Positions 9,391-20,926 of a DNA stretch of 64,000 nucleotides are shown here, in pieces. A model generated the notes under the pieces. That model saw only the letters and a program-made list of their open reading frames with translations, was not told where the DNA came from and did not search any database. The position numbers and the translations under genes are program-made. Position 1 is the first letter of the stretch. Each line of letters starts with the position of its first letter. Location of the stretch: positions 32,325,180 to 32,389,179 of the forward strand of contig OX485808.1 in NCBI GenBank assembly GCA_950295325.1, in the 5' to 3' direction. Origin of the DNA: Polytrichum commune (lineage: Eukaryota; Streptophyta; Polytrichopsida; Polytrichales; Polytrichaceae).

Positions 9391-10254
9391 CGGGACCGCA
9401 TCCGGTCGTTCGTTGGGGTGGAGCATTTGTGGCACCCTTGGGAATGCTCTTCGGAGTGTTGTGAACTCTATGACTTCTTGTGGGGGGGTGCCTACTCTTG
9501 CAAATTCCTCCTTGGTGCGGTGTTCTCGAATGATTTCCTTGCCTCTATGGTTGGCGACGGCTTCGTGGATTGGGAATCCGAGCCACATTCGTGAGACTAT
9601 ATCGATGCTAGGAATTGCTTCCTTGGGCCTCATGTTGTAAGATTTATTGGAATCGGAGTGTGTCTTGTGTCGTCCCTCTTCGTTTCGTCTCCTCTTGGCG
9701 CTATGGTTATCGATTGTGGCCGCTATCCTTGGGCTCTTGTGTGTGGTGGGTGTGGGAGTCATGTTGTCGAGGTTGATGTTGTCCAATCGTGATGTGGCCG
9801 CTTGGTTGAGTACCGCGACAAACTCATCATTTGACATAGAGAGTCGGAGGGAGCTCCCACCACGCTCGGGGGATACATCATCGAGCTGCATATCAATGTC
9901 GTAATCGTGAGAGGGAGGGGGTTTATCTTGCTTAAGTAGCGGTTGCTTTGATGGAGTGGCAGCTTCCTCTTCTTCATCTTCGTCGTTGGTGACTTCTAAG
10001 ATGGCCCTTCTGCTCCTAGTCTTGTATTTCTGCGACCAGCCTCTGGTGCTTCCGGCCCCTGCACCTCGCGTGGCAGCTACTGGGCCTCTGTCACTTACCT
10101 GCCGTGGGCTGGTCTCCAGCCGTGTCTCGGCCCCTGCTCCGGTGCGGCTTTGGGGTCCGTCGGTGTTGGACCTTCCCCCTGCTTCGCCAACTGAGCTCTC
10201 GGCTCCTCCCCTCCCGACGACGATCTCCGAGGTTGCTTTCTTCGGGCCCTGCAT
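9346..10254 (-). pseudogene. LINE A ORF1 N-terminal half, low complexity with NLS-like motif
   Basis: I chose the ATG at 10254 (MQGPKKATSEIV) because the open frame upstream to 10473 runs through the tandemly repeated leader and is repeat-derived. The product has a Gly/Arg-rich N-terminus, an acidic run DEDEEEE, and a basic AKRRRNEEGRHK that resembles a nuclear localisation signal. It ends HLLNSQDSKR at a TAG, while the frame one base away stays open into the RRM half. A single-base indel between about 9345 and 9386 therefore likely splits one ORF1 of about 720 residues. The role as the LINE RNA-binding protein is inferred from position. Confidence 0.5.
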
Positions 10255-10293
10255 GGCGAGTTTACTGTGTGGGTCGGTTGCCGCTTTAGTTGA

Positions 10294-10573
10294 GGGTGCC
10301 CTGCGTCCAGTTCTTGTGGGGGCCGTTCTGCAAGGGATTGCTGTGGGAGAATGAGAGAGAGAGAGTGAGGTGCGTCGCTGTGTGGTGAACAGAGTGCGGG
10401 GGAGGACCTGCTGGGGGGGAGTGATCTGAGAGAGGGTGCCCTGCGCCCAATTCTTGTGGGGGCCGTTCTGCAAGAGATTGCTGTGGGAGAATGAGAGAGA
10501 GAGTGAGGTGTGTCGCTGTGTGGTGAACAGAGTGCGGGGGAGGACCTGCTGGGGAGGAGTGATTTGAGAGAGT
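10294..10573 (-). repeat. Two-copy 140-bp tandem repeat in the LINE A leader
   Basis: The unit starting GGGTGCCCTGCG recurs exactly 140 bp later (10294 and 10434) and continues to about 10573 with few substitutions, including a shared GAGAGAGA run. It sits just upstream of the ORF1 start. Tandem monomers in the 5' UTR acting as internal promoters are known for some LINEs, such as mouse L1. That role here is inference. Confidence 0.8.
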
Positions 10574-11957
10574 GCGAGAGGGGTGAAGTGGGGAGTCTGA
10601 TGGGAGAGAGTGATATGGGGCAGTGGGATAGAGAGTGAAGTGTGGTGATGTTTGGTACTGAGAGTGAGGTGAGGGATTCAGTGTGGAGGTGGGGTATTTG
10701 AAGGTTGGGTGGTGGGCGAGGGTGGTGTAGTCTTTGGTGCGGACTGGGGTCTGCTTGGCTGGGTGAGGGATCGGTGGGTTGTGCATCCAGGTGTGTTTCG
10801 GCTGATTTTGGGTTGGATTTACGGCGTTGTGTGGCAGGTTGTTTGTCTCTTGTCTGGGTGTGGGATGGTATTTGTGCATATCTGCTTTGTTTAGGGTGGC
10901 TTAGTGTGTTAGATCTCAGCGTGATTAGTGGTGGTTCTGCTGTGATTTTGTTGTTTCCGATTCGGGGGTCCTCTGTGTGTTGAGAGTGGTGGTGTTCTTG
11001 AGTAGGAGGGGGTATACTGAGGTTGGATTGCTTGGTTGTCTGTATGGGGCTAGCTGTCGTAGCAGATCGTTGGCTGCCCGTTTTGGTGGTATGTGCGGGG
11101 GGTTGGGGATGATCCAGTGTGGCCGGTTGCGAGGGAGCGTAGTTCTGGTCTGCCTCGGTCCTGTGAGTGTGTATGTCTGTGCGGCGATATGTGTTCGGAG
11201 CAGTTGCGGTCGTTTGGGAGGATGCAATCTGGGCTCGCGTAGGTAAGCTTTTTGAAAGTGTGATGTTGGGTATTTGGTGTTTCTTGATGGTTGTGTTGCT
11301 TGTGTGATAAGTGCAAGTCTTTTTTCTAACCACTGTGGTGTGGCATTGTGTGGGTGGCGGCGGCGCTTTTGTGGATCGAGGAGCTGGAGTGGTGCGAGGA
11401 GGGAGCGTTAGCTGGTGGATGGGTGATCGGAGAGGAGTGTATGAATCTTTGGGGGTGATTAGTGAGGGGCAACCATCTGGTGGGTGCGGTGTTGGAGGCG
11501 GGGTGGAGTGTAGACATCTTAGTGAGGAGGGGTAGATTGGAGAGTAGATTGGAGGGTGGATTGTGGATGCAATTTTTAGTGTGAGTATTGTGTGGTGTGG
11601 GCATACCCACAGATCATTGGTGCTTAGAAGCACCCATATTATGAGTAAAGAAAAAACCCTAAATGTTGTTGCTGCTCTTCTATCTTTCACTTGTGTCGGA
11701 TCTGGATCTGCTTCTGTTGTCCTGTGCTTGGTTCTTGGTTGTCTCCGTCTGGTGTTGCTGTGGGTTAGCTGTTTGTCGGGCAGGGTTGAGGCTGCCTCTG
11801 CAACGTTGTTAGGGTTTCGGGCTCGGACTTGTTGGTGGCGCAGTCGCCATTGCTCCGCGGCGTTGTGTTTCTGGGTGTTGGCTTGATGTTGCTTGGCCGG
11901 GCTCGGCTCTGTCGGAGCTCTCCTCATCGAGTCACTAGGATCTCCCAACTGGTTCAT
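10574..11957. other. G/T-rich leader or flank of LINE A, no supported gene
   Basis: This is a G/T-rich plus strand (AC-rich minus) with long minus-strand open frames. One of 620 codons runs 11957-10095 and is Pro/Ser/Thr/His-rich with no domain. Stop codons are rare in such composition, so length alone is not evidence for a gene. The composition is usual LINE-A-like to about 11,570 and mixed after that. Confidence 0.5.
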
Positions 11958-12564
11958 CTGATGTGTTGGGATATGTGATATGAGTCAACTATACTTAGAG
12001 TTATCCTAAAGGCATGAAGGGATGGCTAGTGGTATATCTTGCACTACTAGTTGAAGGGAGCCTCAACTCATAATAGTAGCAAGTATATAAGCTCTAAGGG
12101 CCGGTTTACACTACGGTGGAGAAGTCCACCGGTCATGAAAAAAGGGCGTTTCTCAATTGTGATTGGTCGACGGGTTTGGTGAAAATGAAGAGCGTGTGAT
12201 CATAGTTTCTTAATCCACGCAACTTCCAAGCTCGGCTGCTTTGCTTGTCTTCTCGTGTTGCAGGGGAGTTCTTGGCTCTTGCCATAATCATGGCCATCCA
12301 CCAACCTTTCATTCGTTAGTTCAATTTCTTAATTGCTTACAATATGCTCCCCGCAAATAGTATGTATATTAGGTCCAATCTTTGTAAGCCCGGGTATATG
12401 AGAAGTTGCATGACATCATTTAGTGGGTACTAGACTTTAGTGGGTTATGGACTTTGTTCAAATTTGTATCTGATTATTTTGTTAGAAAGAAGGAAAACAA
12501 AACGCACAACTATCATGAAGCACTGTCTATAAAAAGAGAACTACATACTATGGCTGAAATATGA
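11958..12564. other. Intergenic stretch upstream of the eL30 locus
   Basis: No ORF is supported. It includes TGTTGGGATATG at about 11,962 and TATATAAG near 12,085, which look like a possible LTR start and TATA box, but no matching second LTR, primer-binding site or polypurine tract was found. It also holds a 7-bp hairpin near 12,115 and the decayed eL30 leader copy listed separately. Confidence 0.4.
12172..12255 (+). repeat. Decayed copy of the eL30 5' leader
   Basis: This segment aligns without any gap to 13033-13116, the leader of the eL30 gene, at roughly 70% identity by eye (about 25 mismatches in 84). It shares GGGTTTGGTGAAAA and CCAAGCTC at identical spacing. Many differences have T here where the active leader has C, fitting cytosine deamination. 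Similarity is weak past about 12,295, and I see no decayed coding sequence after the ATG at 12,290. Confidence 0.65.
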
Positions 12565-12947
12565 TAAGGTAGATGACACATATTTGGTTACATGTATTGA
12601 TTAAGCAACTACATTTGAGTGACGTGTGATTAGGTATGATTCCAAAAATGAAAATTAAAGAGATATGTTTTAAAAGAAAGATTGGACTATGTGCTTAAAA
12701 TATGGTATTTATTTTAAACTCGACATAATAGTCAACATAATTGGGGGACCTATTTGACAAGTTTATGAGCACGAGAATCTTCACTTTGGTAATGAATGAG
12801 ATATTCAAATGAGCTCCGAAACTTATTAGCATAGTGGCTATGGCCTCAATGTGGATTTGCTAACCATCTTGTACCACTTGTGTGTTTCATATCCTAGGAA
12901 AAGTGATATAGTTAGGAAAAGTATCCATTTAAGACCCATCTACCTTA
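12565..12947. mobile_element. MITE family M1, copy 1
   Basis: The element is 383 bp with terminal TAAGGTAGATG and CATCTACCTTA, a perfect 11-bp inverted repeat. If TA is the target duplication, it fits Tc1/mariner-type insertion. Related copies lie at 26674-27062, 37905-38135 (reverse) and 38534-38889. It shares internal text such as ATAGTCAACAT and GATATTCA with them. No coding capacity. Confidence 0.7.
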
Positions 12948-13016
12948 TGCGTGTGAGGTGGAAGCAGTGAGAACAGACAGGGGCTTGCGAGATGGGATGG
13001 GAACGTGGGAACACAA

Positions 13017-13040
13017 TTAGGGTTTGGGGCTAGGGTTTGG
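13017..13040 (+). promoter_or_regulatory. Telo-box-like motifs of the eL30 promoter or leader
   Basis: Two AGGGTTTG motifs (reverse of AAACCCT, the plant telo-box) lie about 125-145 bp upstream of the ATG. Telo-boxes are typical of plant ribosomal-protein promoters. The sequence is followed by a pyrimidine-rich leader. Confidence 0.6.
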
Positions 13041-13163
13041 TGAAAACTCAGAGCGGGCGATGGCAATCTTCTTTTCCGCACAGCTCCCAAGCTCTGTCGC
13101 TTCGCTCGCCCTCTCGCTCCCCGTCCCTCGCGAGGAGCCTGAAGTCGCTGCCAATCCGCCAAG

Positions 13164-13502
13164 ATGGTGGCCGCCAAGAAGACCAAGAAGGCACAGGAGT
13201 CCATCAACAACAGGCTGGCCCTGGTGATGAAGTCCGGCAAGTTTACGCTGGGCTACACCACCACGCTCAAGTCGCTGCGCGGAGGCAAGGGCAAGCTCGT
13301 CATCATCGCCAACAACTGCCCGCCTCTCAGGAAGTCCGAGATCGAGTACTACGCCATGCTCTCCAAGACCGGCGTGCATCACTACAGCGGCAACAACGTG
13401 GATTTGGGCACAGCTTGCGGCAAGTACTTCCGCGTTTGCACTTTGAGCATCACCGACCCCGGTGACTCTGACATCATCCGCTCCATGCCCACTGAGTCGT
13501 AG
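13164..13502 (+). CDS. RPL30: 60S ribosomal protein eL30
   Basis: The 112-residue product, [12 protein letters not shown] to IIRSMPTES, is a clear eL30 at the usual plant length. It is a small L7Ae/L30e-fold RNA-binding protein of the cytosolic large subunit. Family landmarks are [53 protein letters not shown] and the [12 protein letters not shown] block. The coding region is one uninterrupted exon and much more GC-rich than its surroundings. The ATG lies in CAAGATGG and no upstream in-frame Met exists nearby. Telo-box-like motifs are upstream, as in many plant ribosomal-protein genes. A 5' UTR intron cannot be excluded. A retrocopy is possible, but the intact frame, promoter motifs and absence of a downstream poly(A) tract favour a working gene. 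Confidence 0.95.
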   Translation: MVAAKKTKKAQESINNRLALVMKSGKFTLGYTTTLKSLRGGKGKLVIIANNCPPLRKSEIEYYAMLSKTGVHHYSGNNVDLGTACGKYFRVCTLSITDPGDSDIIRSMPTES

Positions 13503-15649
13503 AAAACAGATGCGGGATGGTGGCCTATGGTTAGGGTTGGGGTTGTCTGGAAATATCTTATTGGAGAAGGTGTACAGATGTGCTGGCGCATGGAGTCGCT
13601 GTGGAGTTTGGACGTGGGCCTCTCCTGCAGCGTGTGGTAGGCCTATAGAGATTAATGTTACCTCCATATCTGTATCCTGTTTGGTGAATGTGATGTTTCT
13701 CTCGACACTTTTCGCAACGTTTCAGCAACATGACTCTCTGGCCACTACTGTAATATTGTTTGAGCATTTGTTCTTTCCCGTTTGAATATTTTAGGTCAAG
13801 AAAATTGTGAGATTTTATGCTTGCTGCACAGGAAGTGTTTTGGTTAAGGTCTTAGAGAGTTAGATTGTGTATGATTTTCTATGGCACTCTTACTCTTGGA
13901 AATTACAAGATACATCAGAAGAAATAAGGTTCACACAAGAAGAATATTTCTGCTGAGATGAGTGTTGCACAGCTGATAGCTCTAAGCCTCCTTGCTTGGA
14001 GAATCATCTGACAGTGATTTTATTGTAGGGTTAGGGTTTTCTTTCAATGAACGAAAGGTCTACAATCTTAACAGTGATTCATATTATAGATTATTCAAAC
14101 AAGAGTGAGGCTTCCAGAAGTCCAGCACATTTTTAGTTAGGTACTCAGCCAGAGGTCTTCCTATCCGGGTAGCCTAGCCGGCGGAGGGTTGAGTCCAATG
14201 CGAATCTTACAAATTAGAGTGCGAGTAAGGCAACCCTCAATATCTATGTGTAAGAATTGGCTTGTGTAAGGTGGTTATACATGATGTTGTATTTGCATGC
14301 TCTCTATTTTCTCAACATGATGACGCCTTCGCTTAACAATGAATAGGATATGTTAGGAAGAGAAGTGCACGTATTCGACTGCAGAGTGCACTAATTAGCC
14401 TAAGAGTGTTACCAAGGCTGATTCCAATTGCAGGACGATTCAGCTGCTATGCTCAGTATTCCGAGTCGCACATTTATGTGGATTGAACTAGGAGGAGGAT
14501 AATTCTTAAATAGACTAGAAACGACATGGAAATAAATTAAGGGGGCTAACAATTCTGCAGAGTGATCTTAGGTATTGAGTTCAAATTCTCATGTGACACT
14601 GGTCGCAAACGGTTTGAAGATGAGGATGGATGCGGAGTTACCATCTGGAGCTGATTCCGATCAGCCCATGCAAGAGAACCCGTACTGATCTAGGGTTTGT
14701 CTCACATAGAGACAAGATATTGAATTCATCATTTGACTTGGACTAACTGTATAGGCTTAATCCTATTCCTCGCACCGTGCAAGTAGAGTAAATTTTCTGA
14801 ATCTGCATGGGTAATTGAGACTCCAGATTGTTCACTTCACAATATGATTGTAGCATCTTGTCAAGCATTGATGTAGGTTACTTTGATGATGATCCTTACT
14901 GTTCTGTTGTGAAATTTTGTTTTCATGTATTGTTGTACCAAAGAGCTTATCAGGAGATGGGAAACTTAGATCGAAGAGGATGCTTGAGGATGTACATCTC
15001 TTTACAATGACATCTACCTACATACTTGTTGTATATTTTGGTTGTGTATATGTGTGTAGTCTGGTTTGGTTTTAATATTTCGAGTTTCTATTTCTATGTT
15101 GCTGACTCGCTGGCCTCCGAATTACGAGCACCTACAACACAGAACTGTTTGCAAGTGGGCGGCCGAAACAGCAGTTTCCAGTGGAGGGTGTTCTTGAATT
15201 TATCAGTAAATGGATTTGACATCGGAGGATAAATTGTTGTTATACAGAGTACTTGGTTGTTAAAAGACGATTGGACAAGCGTGTGGTGCTAAAGAATGGG
15301 CCCTTCAAGGAAGTGGCTGAAATCGAATAAAATATTACTACAATTTTCATAGCATTTCTGGGGTATCAAGTATCTTGCAATATGGTGACAAGTGGGGTAT
15401 TGTCTGTGGAGCTCATTGCATTTTAGAAGTTGATGTAAGATATAAAAATATCTTGATTTGTGAACTTAGAGTCTTAGGGCAACTTTGTACACGAGCCAAG
15501 GGCCATGACCATGAAATGGTGAGGGCCCTTGACTATCATCCAAAGACTGTACTATGGTTGTTGGGAAAGTCATTGTGTGTAGTGAGACCAAGTAGAGGGA
15601 CCATTGCATATTTTATTGGTGGGAAAAGAAGGGCAGTCCTATCTCACTA
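13503..15649. other. eL30 3' region and intergenic DNA
   Basis: The first few hundred bases are probably the eL30 3' UTR. Beyond them I see only short, composition-driven open frames and no RNA gene, repeat pair or domain. Confidence 0.4.
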
Positions 15650-15962
15650 CACTGAATAGGATATTTAGTGTTTGATACACTAAATACGAACGGATACACT
15701 AAATATCAATAACCCTATGAAAGTAAGTAATATTAGATGTAACCTTAAATATGGTAAATATCAACTATGGTAATATGTGGAATTTACATGTTTGAATTTA
15801 GTGTTAGTAAGGATATGAGAGAAAAAAAACAAAAACCTTAATAAAAGGAGCATTCCAGGATATCTTCTAATGCTAATTGTCAAAACATTAAAGATTAGTG
15901 TTGAGTAGGGCAGGGTGGTAACAACATTGAATATAACCAAACGCTAAATATCCTATTTAGTG
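15650..15962. mobile_element. MITE-like element with CACTA/CACTG termini
   Basis: Terminal inverted repeats of about 25 bp: the left end CACTGAATAGGATATTTAGT pairs with the reverse complement of the right end, CACTAAATAGGATATTTAGC, with two mismatches. The interior is about 260 bp, AT-rich and noncoding. The CACTA-type ends suggest a non-autonomous CACTA relative, but no clear 3-bp target duplication is seen. Confidence 0.6.
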
Positions 15963-17639
15963 TTGTTACATATTTTCATTCTTTTTTTTCACTCTCTTTC
16001 TAAGTTTTACATTGGTGAGGAAGGAGAGGAGAGCATGATGGATCATCTTGAGAGAAGAGGGAGGATTCTTGTTGTATTGGCTTTATATTGGTGTTTGCAT
16101 ATCAAACATGATTGCAATCATGTGCAATCATGCTCAAAATCAGGGTATTTTTTCATTTGAGAGAAATGTAGGGTTTACCGATAGGTTATTATTGGGTTTT
16201 TTCATGGAAAAAAATATTCAAACAAAGAACTTGTATATGCCATAATACATTCTAGTTTCTTTATAAGAAATTATATTTGTCTTTGCAGATGAAGAATATA
16301 TGTATGAAAGAGACAACTTCAATTGAGAGTAGAGTTGCAATGTCATTATAATGGCTTGAAACAAGAAATACCTTGTGTATTATAGAGGAAGTATATAAGG
16401 TGGTTGAAAATACAATTTTAGAATTAATGAGAAACTTTTGTAGATTGATAAAAGTTCATTTGCAACGGATTTTTGTGCAATTCTTAAGTCCAACTTAGTT
16501 TAAGGTTCTAGCACAAGAATTTAAGGCCCTTCATGTGATTCCTTATATTCTAATAATAATCGATGGCTTTCACATTCTAATTTTTACACATGTGATTGAA
16601 AGAGAACATTGTTACTATCGAAAGTCATTTCATTCGTTTTTATTACAATGTATATTTGACACAAAATGTGTATTTTGGAATTAAGGATTTGGATGGACAG
16701 GAAGTATGCACAATTGGACATTGTTCCAACTAATAAAGTTGGAAGAAATTGCATTAAAGGTGATTTTTTTACCTTAACAGTTGATTGGAGATTGTGCATA
16801 TCTAGTGCCACCATGGATTTACAACCCATTCAAAGGTTGTGCAGAGGATTTAGAAGGTTATAAAAAACATTGAAATTTTACTCAAAGTTCTACTCATGTA
16901 TGTAGAACGTGCTTTCTAGATTTTGAAGGAAAGATGGAGAAACCATTACGGCATATGATTGATATAGTTGCTACATGTATTATGTTGTATAATATGTGTA
17001 TAATTGATAAAAACACATTTGATATGAAATGAATAGAAAAAATAGAGAGCGAATTGAAAAAATGAAAAAATAATAAATCATTGAGAGAAATAAAGAATAA
17101 AACTACAATTATAAGTGAAGTAAAGAATATCAATAGTACTAAAAACAATGCAAGAAGAACACAAGAGGTTGACAAAGATATTGCAATTTTCTTGATAAAA
17201 TTTTCTTTTTGATGAATGAGAGCTTTTACATTGCAATGGTCATGAGTCTTCTGTCTTGTGTGTGAAGTGGATCTTAGTGTTAGTTTTCATATAGGCTGCT
17301 CGTTCATTAGATTTTAAAAATTGGAGGTGTTTGCATATACTTAAGCACAAGACGCCATCCAACCACATTCTAGTGGTTTGCTAGAATGTGGAGGGCCATG
17401 GACACGGGCCGCTAGATTTTCATGCATTCATGAAAAAATCTTTAACTAACAAGTGCCGGTCACCGAAAAATTAAAACATGTTGAAGACTTAAAAGAATCA
17501 ATGAAGAACAATATTGGTCTAGGACTTCATCTTTGGTAACTGGGAGGATGAGGTTAGTAGGTGGGCCTGGATTTAAGAAGATGGGAGTAGCTAGTTGGCA
17601 TATACGAACCGTATCCCACTACATTTGGGCAGGTTTCAA
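15963..17639. other. AT-rich intergenic DNA
   Basis: Only short frames without recognisable domains are present. I see no repeats shared with the rest of the window. Confidence 0.4.
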
Positions 17640-17905
17640 TGATTGGAGAGAACTGGCGGTTAGTTACAGAGGGACTGGTTGAGTTTGAAAAATGAATGGT
17701 TGAAGTTCAAGACTTCAGGCAAATTACCAATCATTTTGGAGGAATTTATAGAATATACTCCAATTTAATAAAGAAAATCCGGAGGATGTCAACATGTGAT
17801 TGGTTGGACTTGCAAACATTACGATCTCAACCAACTATGCCCAAAAATCTCCCCGACCGCCGGCAAGTTTGTCCTTATTCACATTTGAATTTGGTGGGTG
17901 AGTGA
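17640..17905 (+). repeat. Dispersed repeat E, copy 1
   Basis: This shares long near-matching stretches with 42640-42850 (for example CCGGAGGATGTCAACATGT) and a shorter part with 32940-33120. No protein is convincingly encoded. Function unknown. Confidence 0.6.
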
Positions 17906-18071
17906 TCTACATGGAAACTCACCCTTAGACTAAAGCTACCATTGGAACTTTCCTGCCTTTTTGGCTAGTTTGGAGGAGTGCATATGACTTGCCGTTCAAA
18001 TTGGATGGTAGTTGACTATCCCAATTATTCAGGGACACACGCACAATCTAGCCAAATCTCAAAAGTTACCA

Positions 18072-18817
18072 GGGGGCATTCACGGTTGGGGTACTACTTT
18101 TGGGTGTCTAACGGAAAAAAAGACTTTTTTAGATAACTTCACATGCTTGGTATGCTTAGATTTGTATTGTGAAGCATATTTTGGATCATACCTACATTTC
18201 ATACTCCATATTGAGTACACCGACAAAGTTAATTTAGAAGGAACAGGGTCATCTAAGATATCATTTTGACTCCTTAAAGGACATTTAGGAGTGCTGTCTT
18301 AATTGTTCACCTTAGGATCAATGAATGAAAAGGACAACAAGAATCAATCGAAACGATCCCAATTTTTTTCCTCACAATCATCGTTCAAGTGTGTACCAAT
18401 AGAACCAAGTATGTATTGAATACCAATTGCCCAATTTTACATGAGGCACCAAACATGGCCAAAAATACATATAATTACGGCCACACGTAAAAAGAATGTC
18501 TAGTATTAGAATTGGACAAAAAAAATTATATGAACGGACCCATGACACTTATACCAAGGTACTAAGATGCAAAACATGAAATAATTGACCTCCAATGCAC
18601 ACCTAAATAGCAAAAAATGCCATTGATGTGGTTTAGGGTTTAGGGTGATTATTAAATAATAATAAAAATCTTTCTTGATAAATCTTATGAACTATCTACT
18701 TATTTATGTAAAATTTATTGATCAAATAATAGTAAATCATGATAAACACCAAGATCAATGCGACATAGTCCTTAATTCCTTTGTCCCAAAAGTAGTACCT
18801 CAACCGTGAATGCCCCC
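18072..18817. mobile_element. Non-autonomous TIR element T1, copy 1
   Basis: 746 bp with 33-bp terminal inverted repeats beginning GGGGGCATTCACGGTT and one mismatch between ends. It is flanked by ACCA on both sides, a possible 4-bp target duplication. It is closely similar along most of its length to 25342-26151. There is no transposase; a short open frame near the left end is conserved only because the DNA is. Confidence 0.8.
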
Positions 18818-20926
18818 ACCAAGGGTTGAAGTTGCTATTGTGTGACTAAATTTAGGACAACGGTAATTTCTATGCTCATTTACCACAAATTTCAAGTAAA
18901 TTAAAGCATGCCACATGCTTGTCAGTGAATAATGCCAAGTGCTAGTACTTTAGTGAATAGTGCTGAGTGCTTGTACTTTCATACCAAGTGCTATTACTTT
19001 CATGCCAAGTGCCAATACTTTAAATGAATAGTGCCAAGTCCCAAGATGAAGAATGCTTCCTAGATCTTTTGGTAGCACTAATTCATAGCGTAAAGGAATT
19101 TAGTATCACCTTCACTAATTTCCCATTCACTAATTTCCCATTCACTAATTGGTATATTTTGTGTAGCTTCCTTAATCCAATCCCTAGGCCTCATATATGG
19201 TGACCTTGCATATGATGAGGACCCCCACATACATTGCCTAGAACCAACACAACATAGTTGGGTACTAGACCCAAGCTAGAACGACGCCCAACATGGCCAC
19301 CTCCATGATCCTGCCCAATTTACTTATAGAACTGTCCCCTTGCATCTTGAGCACCAACCCCTTGCATCCCAACCCATAACCGACCCCCTTCGTGCCCATA
19401 ACCGACTACCTTGACTTTGTGGGTTTGGGCCGCTCTCCCCTCAACCATGAATAGAATGGCTAGAACATGCATTGACAAGCCACCCTAAACGCACCTTGAA
19501 CTGACCTGAGATAGAGTGGAGCCCGTTACCTACCATATATGAAGGTAATGGAGGTTGGTATGTGGTCGCGCCACTAATGGCACCTAAACCCGTCACTCCG
19601 TGGGCCCATGCACTCCTTTTCCATGGGGAATGGTTCAAGGTAGAGAGTGTTGGTGATCAGGATGCATTTAGGTGTTGCTTTTGGGTGGGATGTTGGTTTT
19701 AGCATCCTCTACCTTATTGGTAAAACAATCTATCCATGGTCCAAAGCAAGCACATGGGTCTCTAATCAATCAAAGAAGGTCTCGCTCGCTATTTAGAAGA
19801 ACTAAATGACCCAACCCTACATAACATTATTAAGCAATGTGCGTTCGTTCAATCCAAATTTACGAATTCCCATGGTTATATTCTCGGAGGCCCACATGAA
19901 CGAATGTATTCTTCTTAACAATGTAATCATGTATTTCAATCTATAATATTCCACAACCTTGGTTCCTTATTCCAAGTTAATATCGTTTCAAGAATTGAAA
20001 CATCAAATCCTTGCTCGAATCCACGTAAACACCTCGCATCGAAGAATGGGATCGAAGTTCCTGGAAAGCCAGACACAGCCTGGATTGTCCTTGCATTGAA
20101 GGAGCCGACATTGTCCTGGGATCGGACGACAGAGTCACTTTCAAGTCACTACTCCGACTGCATTCTTGGAGATAGTGCAATGCGACGACACAGACTCAAG
20201 TCTGCAAATCTCATAGAAAACTAATTTGTGCCAATCATTCGAATTCCGACAGCGCAACTCGATCGATCGGTGAGCCGACTGCACAGATGCATATAAACTC
20301 GAGCTACATGGCAGGCAAGCAATAAGCATCCACGCATCCTCGCTGGCTGTTGTGTTGCGTCCATTTTCAAGTGTGGATTTGATCCGTGTAGGTCTTGGCT
20401 TGAATAGCGCATCCTCAGCAATTTGCACTTCTGTTGCTAGTAGCTTGTTGTAACCTAGTTTTCCCTGATCTCCTCTGAAGTAATTTTTTCTAGTTTGACT
20501 ACCTGGTGGGTTTGGCACATAGCGTTTAGTTGATCATTTACAAGGTCTGTGGTCCAGCCACTGTGGGCATCTCCAACTCTACATATATTTTTACTTTTTC
20601 GATCGGTTCAGGAGTTGTCTCATCCGGGTTAGCAGTTGCGAACCACAAAGGCTTTCGTTTCATCAGTTTGTAGAAGTGGAGTTAAGATACAAAAGTGATA
20701 TAAAACTTATTAGTCCAAAGTGGACATTAATTCTCTTTTTTCCTGAAGGGATCACATGACCCTCCCAGTTGTGTTCACTGATGAACCTAGAATGGTGTCT
20801 ATGATTTGAGCTTATAGTCCAATCTCGTCGTGACACTCGTCTCTTCATAAGTATAAGCCTGAACATTATGTAGGCGTCCGGTTAAGGAGGGTGACCACCT
20901 AAGGCCAACATATTTTGGAATTTGAC
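18818..20926. other. Intergenic DNA with short tandem motifs
   Basis: Degenerate repeats of AGTGAATAGTGCCAAGTGC type occur at about 18,920-19,040 and a TTCCCATTCACTAAT triplicate at about 19,110-19,150. The 20,726-20,830 part resembles 38,917-39,010, another dispersed repeat. No supported genes. Confidence 0.45.

Larger units (their letters stand above)
1..11600 (-). mobile_element. LINE (non-LTR retrotransposon) copy A, near full length, 3' end beyond the window
   Basis: Read on the minus strand, the order is leader, ORF1 (RRM-like), ORF2 with 2A-like motif, AP endonuclease, reverse transcriptase, RNase H and a C-terminal zinc motif. No LTRs are seen. The 3' untranslated region runs off the window start: positions 1-20 match the 3' flank of the ORF2 stop in copy B near 42,110. 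The 5' boundary is uncertain. The G-poor, AC-rich minus-strand composition fades between about 11,570 and 11,960, so 11,600 is an estimate. Several stops and frameshifts show that this copy is dead, yet domain order and motifs remain legible. EN-RT-RNH LINEs are known in plants; the clade was not assigned. Confidence 0.85.

Noticed and set aside
10095..11957. 620-codon minus-strand open frame
   Set aside because: Pro/Ser/Thr/His-rich, passes through tandem repeats, and lies in AC-rich DNA where stop codons are rare. It overlaps the ORF1 start in another frame and shows no domain.
11958..12110. Possible copia LTR start (TGTTGGGATATG with TATATAAG)
   Set aside because: No second LTR, primer-binding site, polypurine tract or pol fragment was found in the window.
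13017..13667. Overlapping frames in the eL30 region on both strands
   Set aside because: Shadows of the GC-rich eL30 exon. Only the 13164-13502 frame encodes a recognisable protein.
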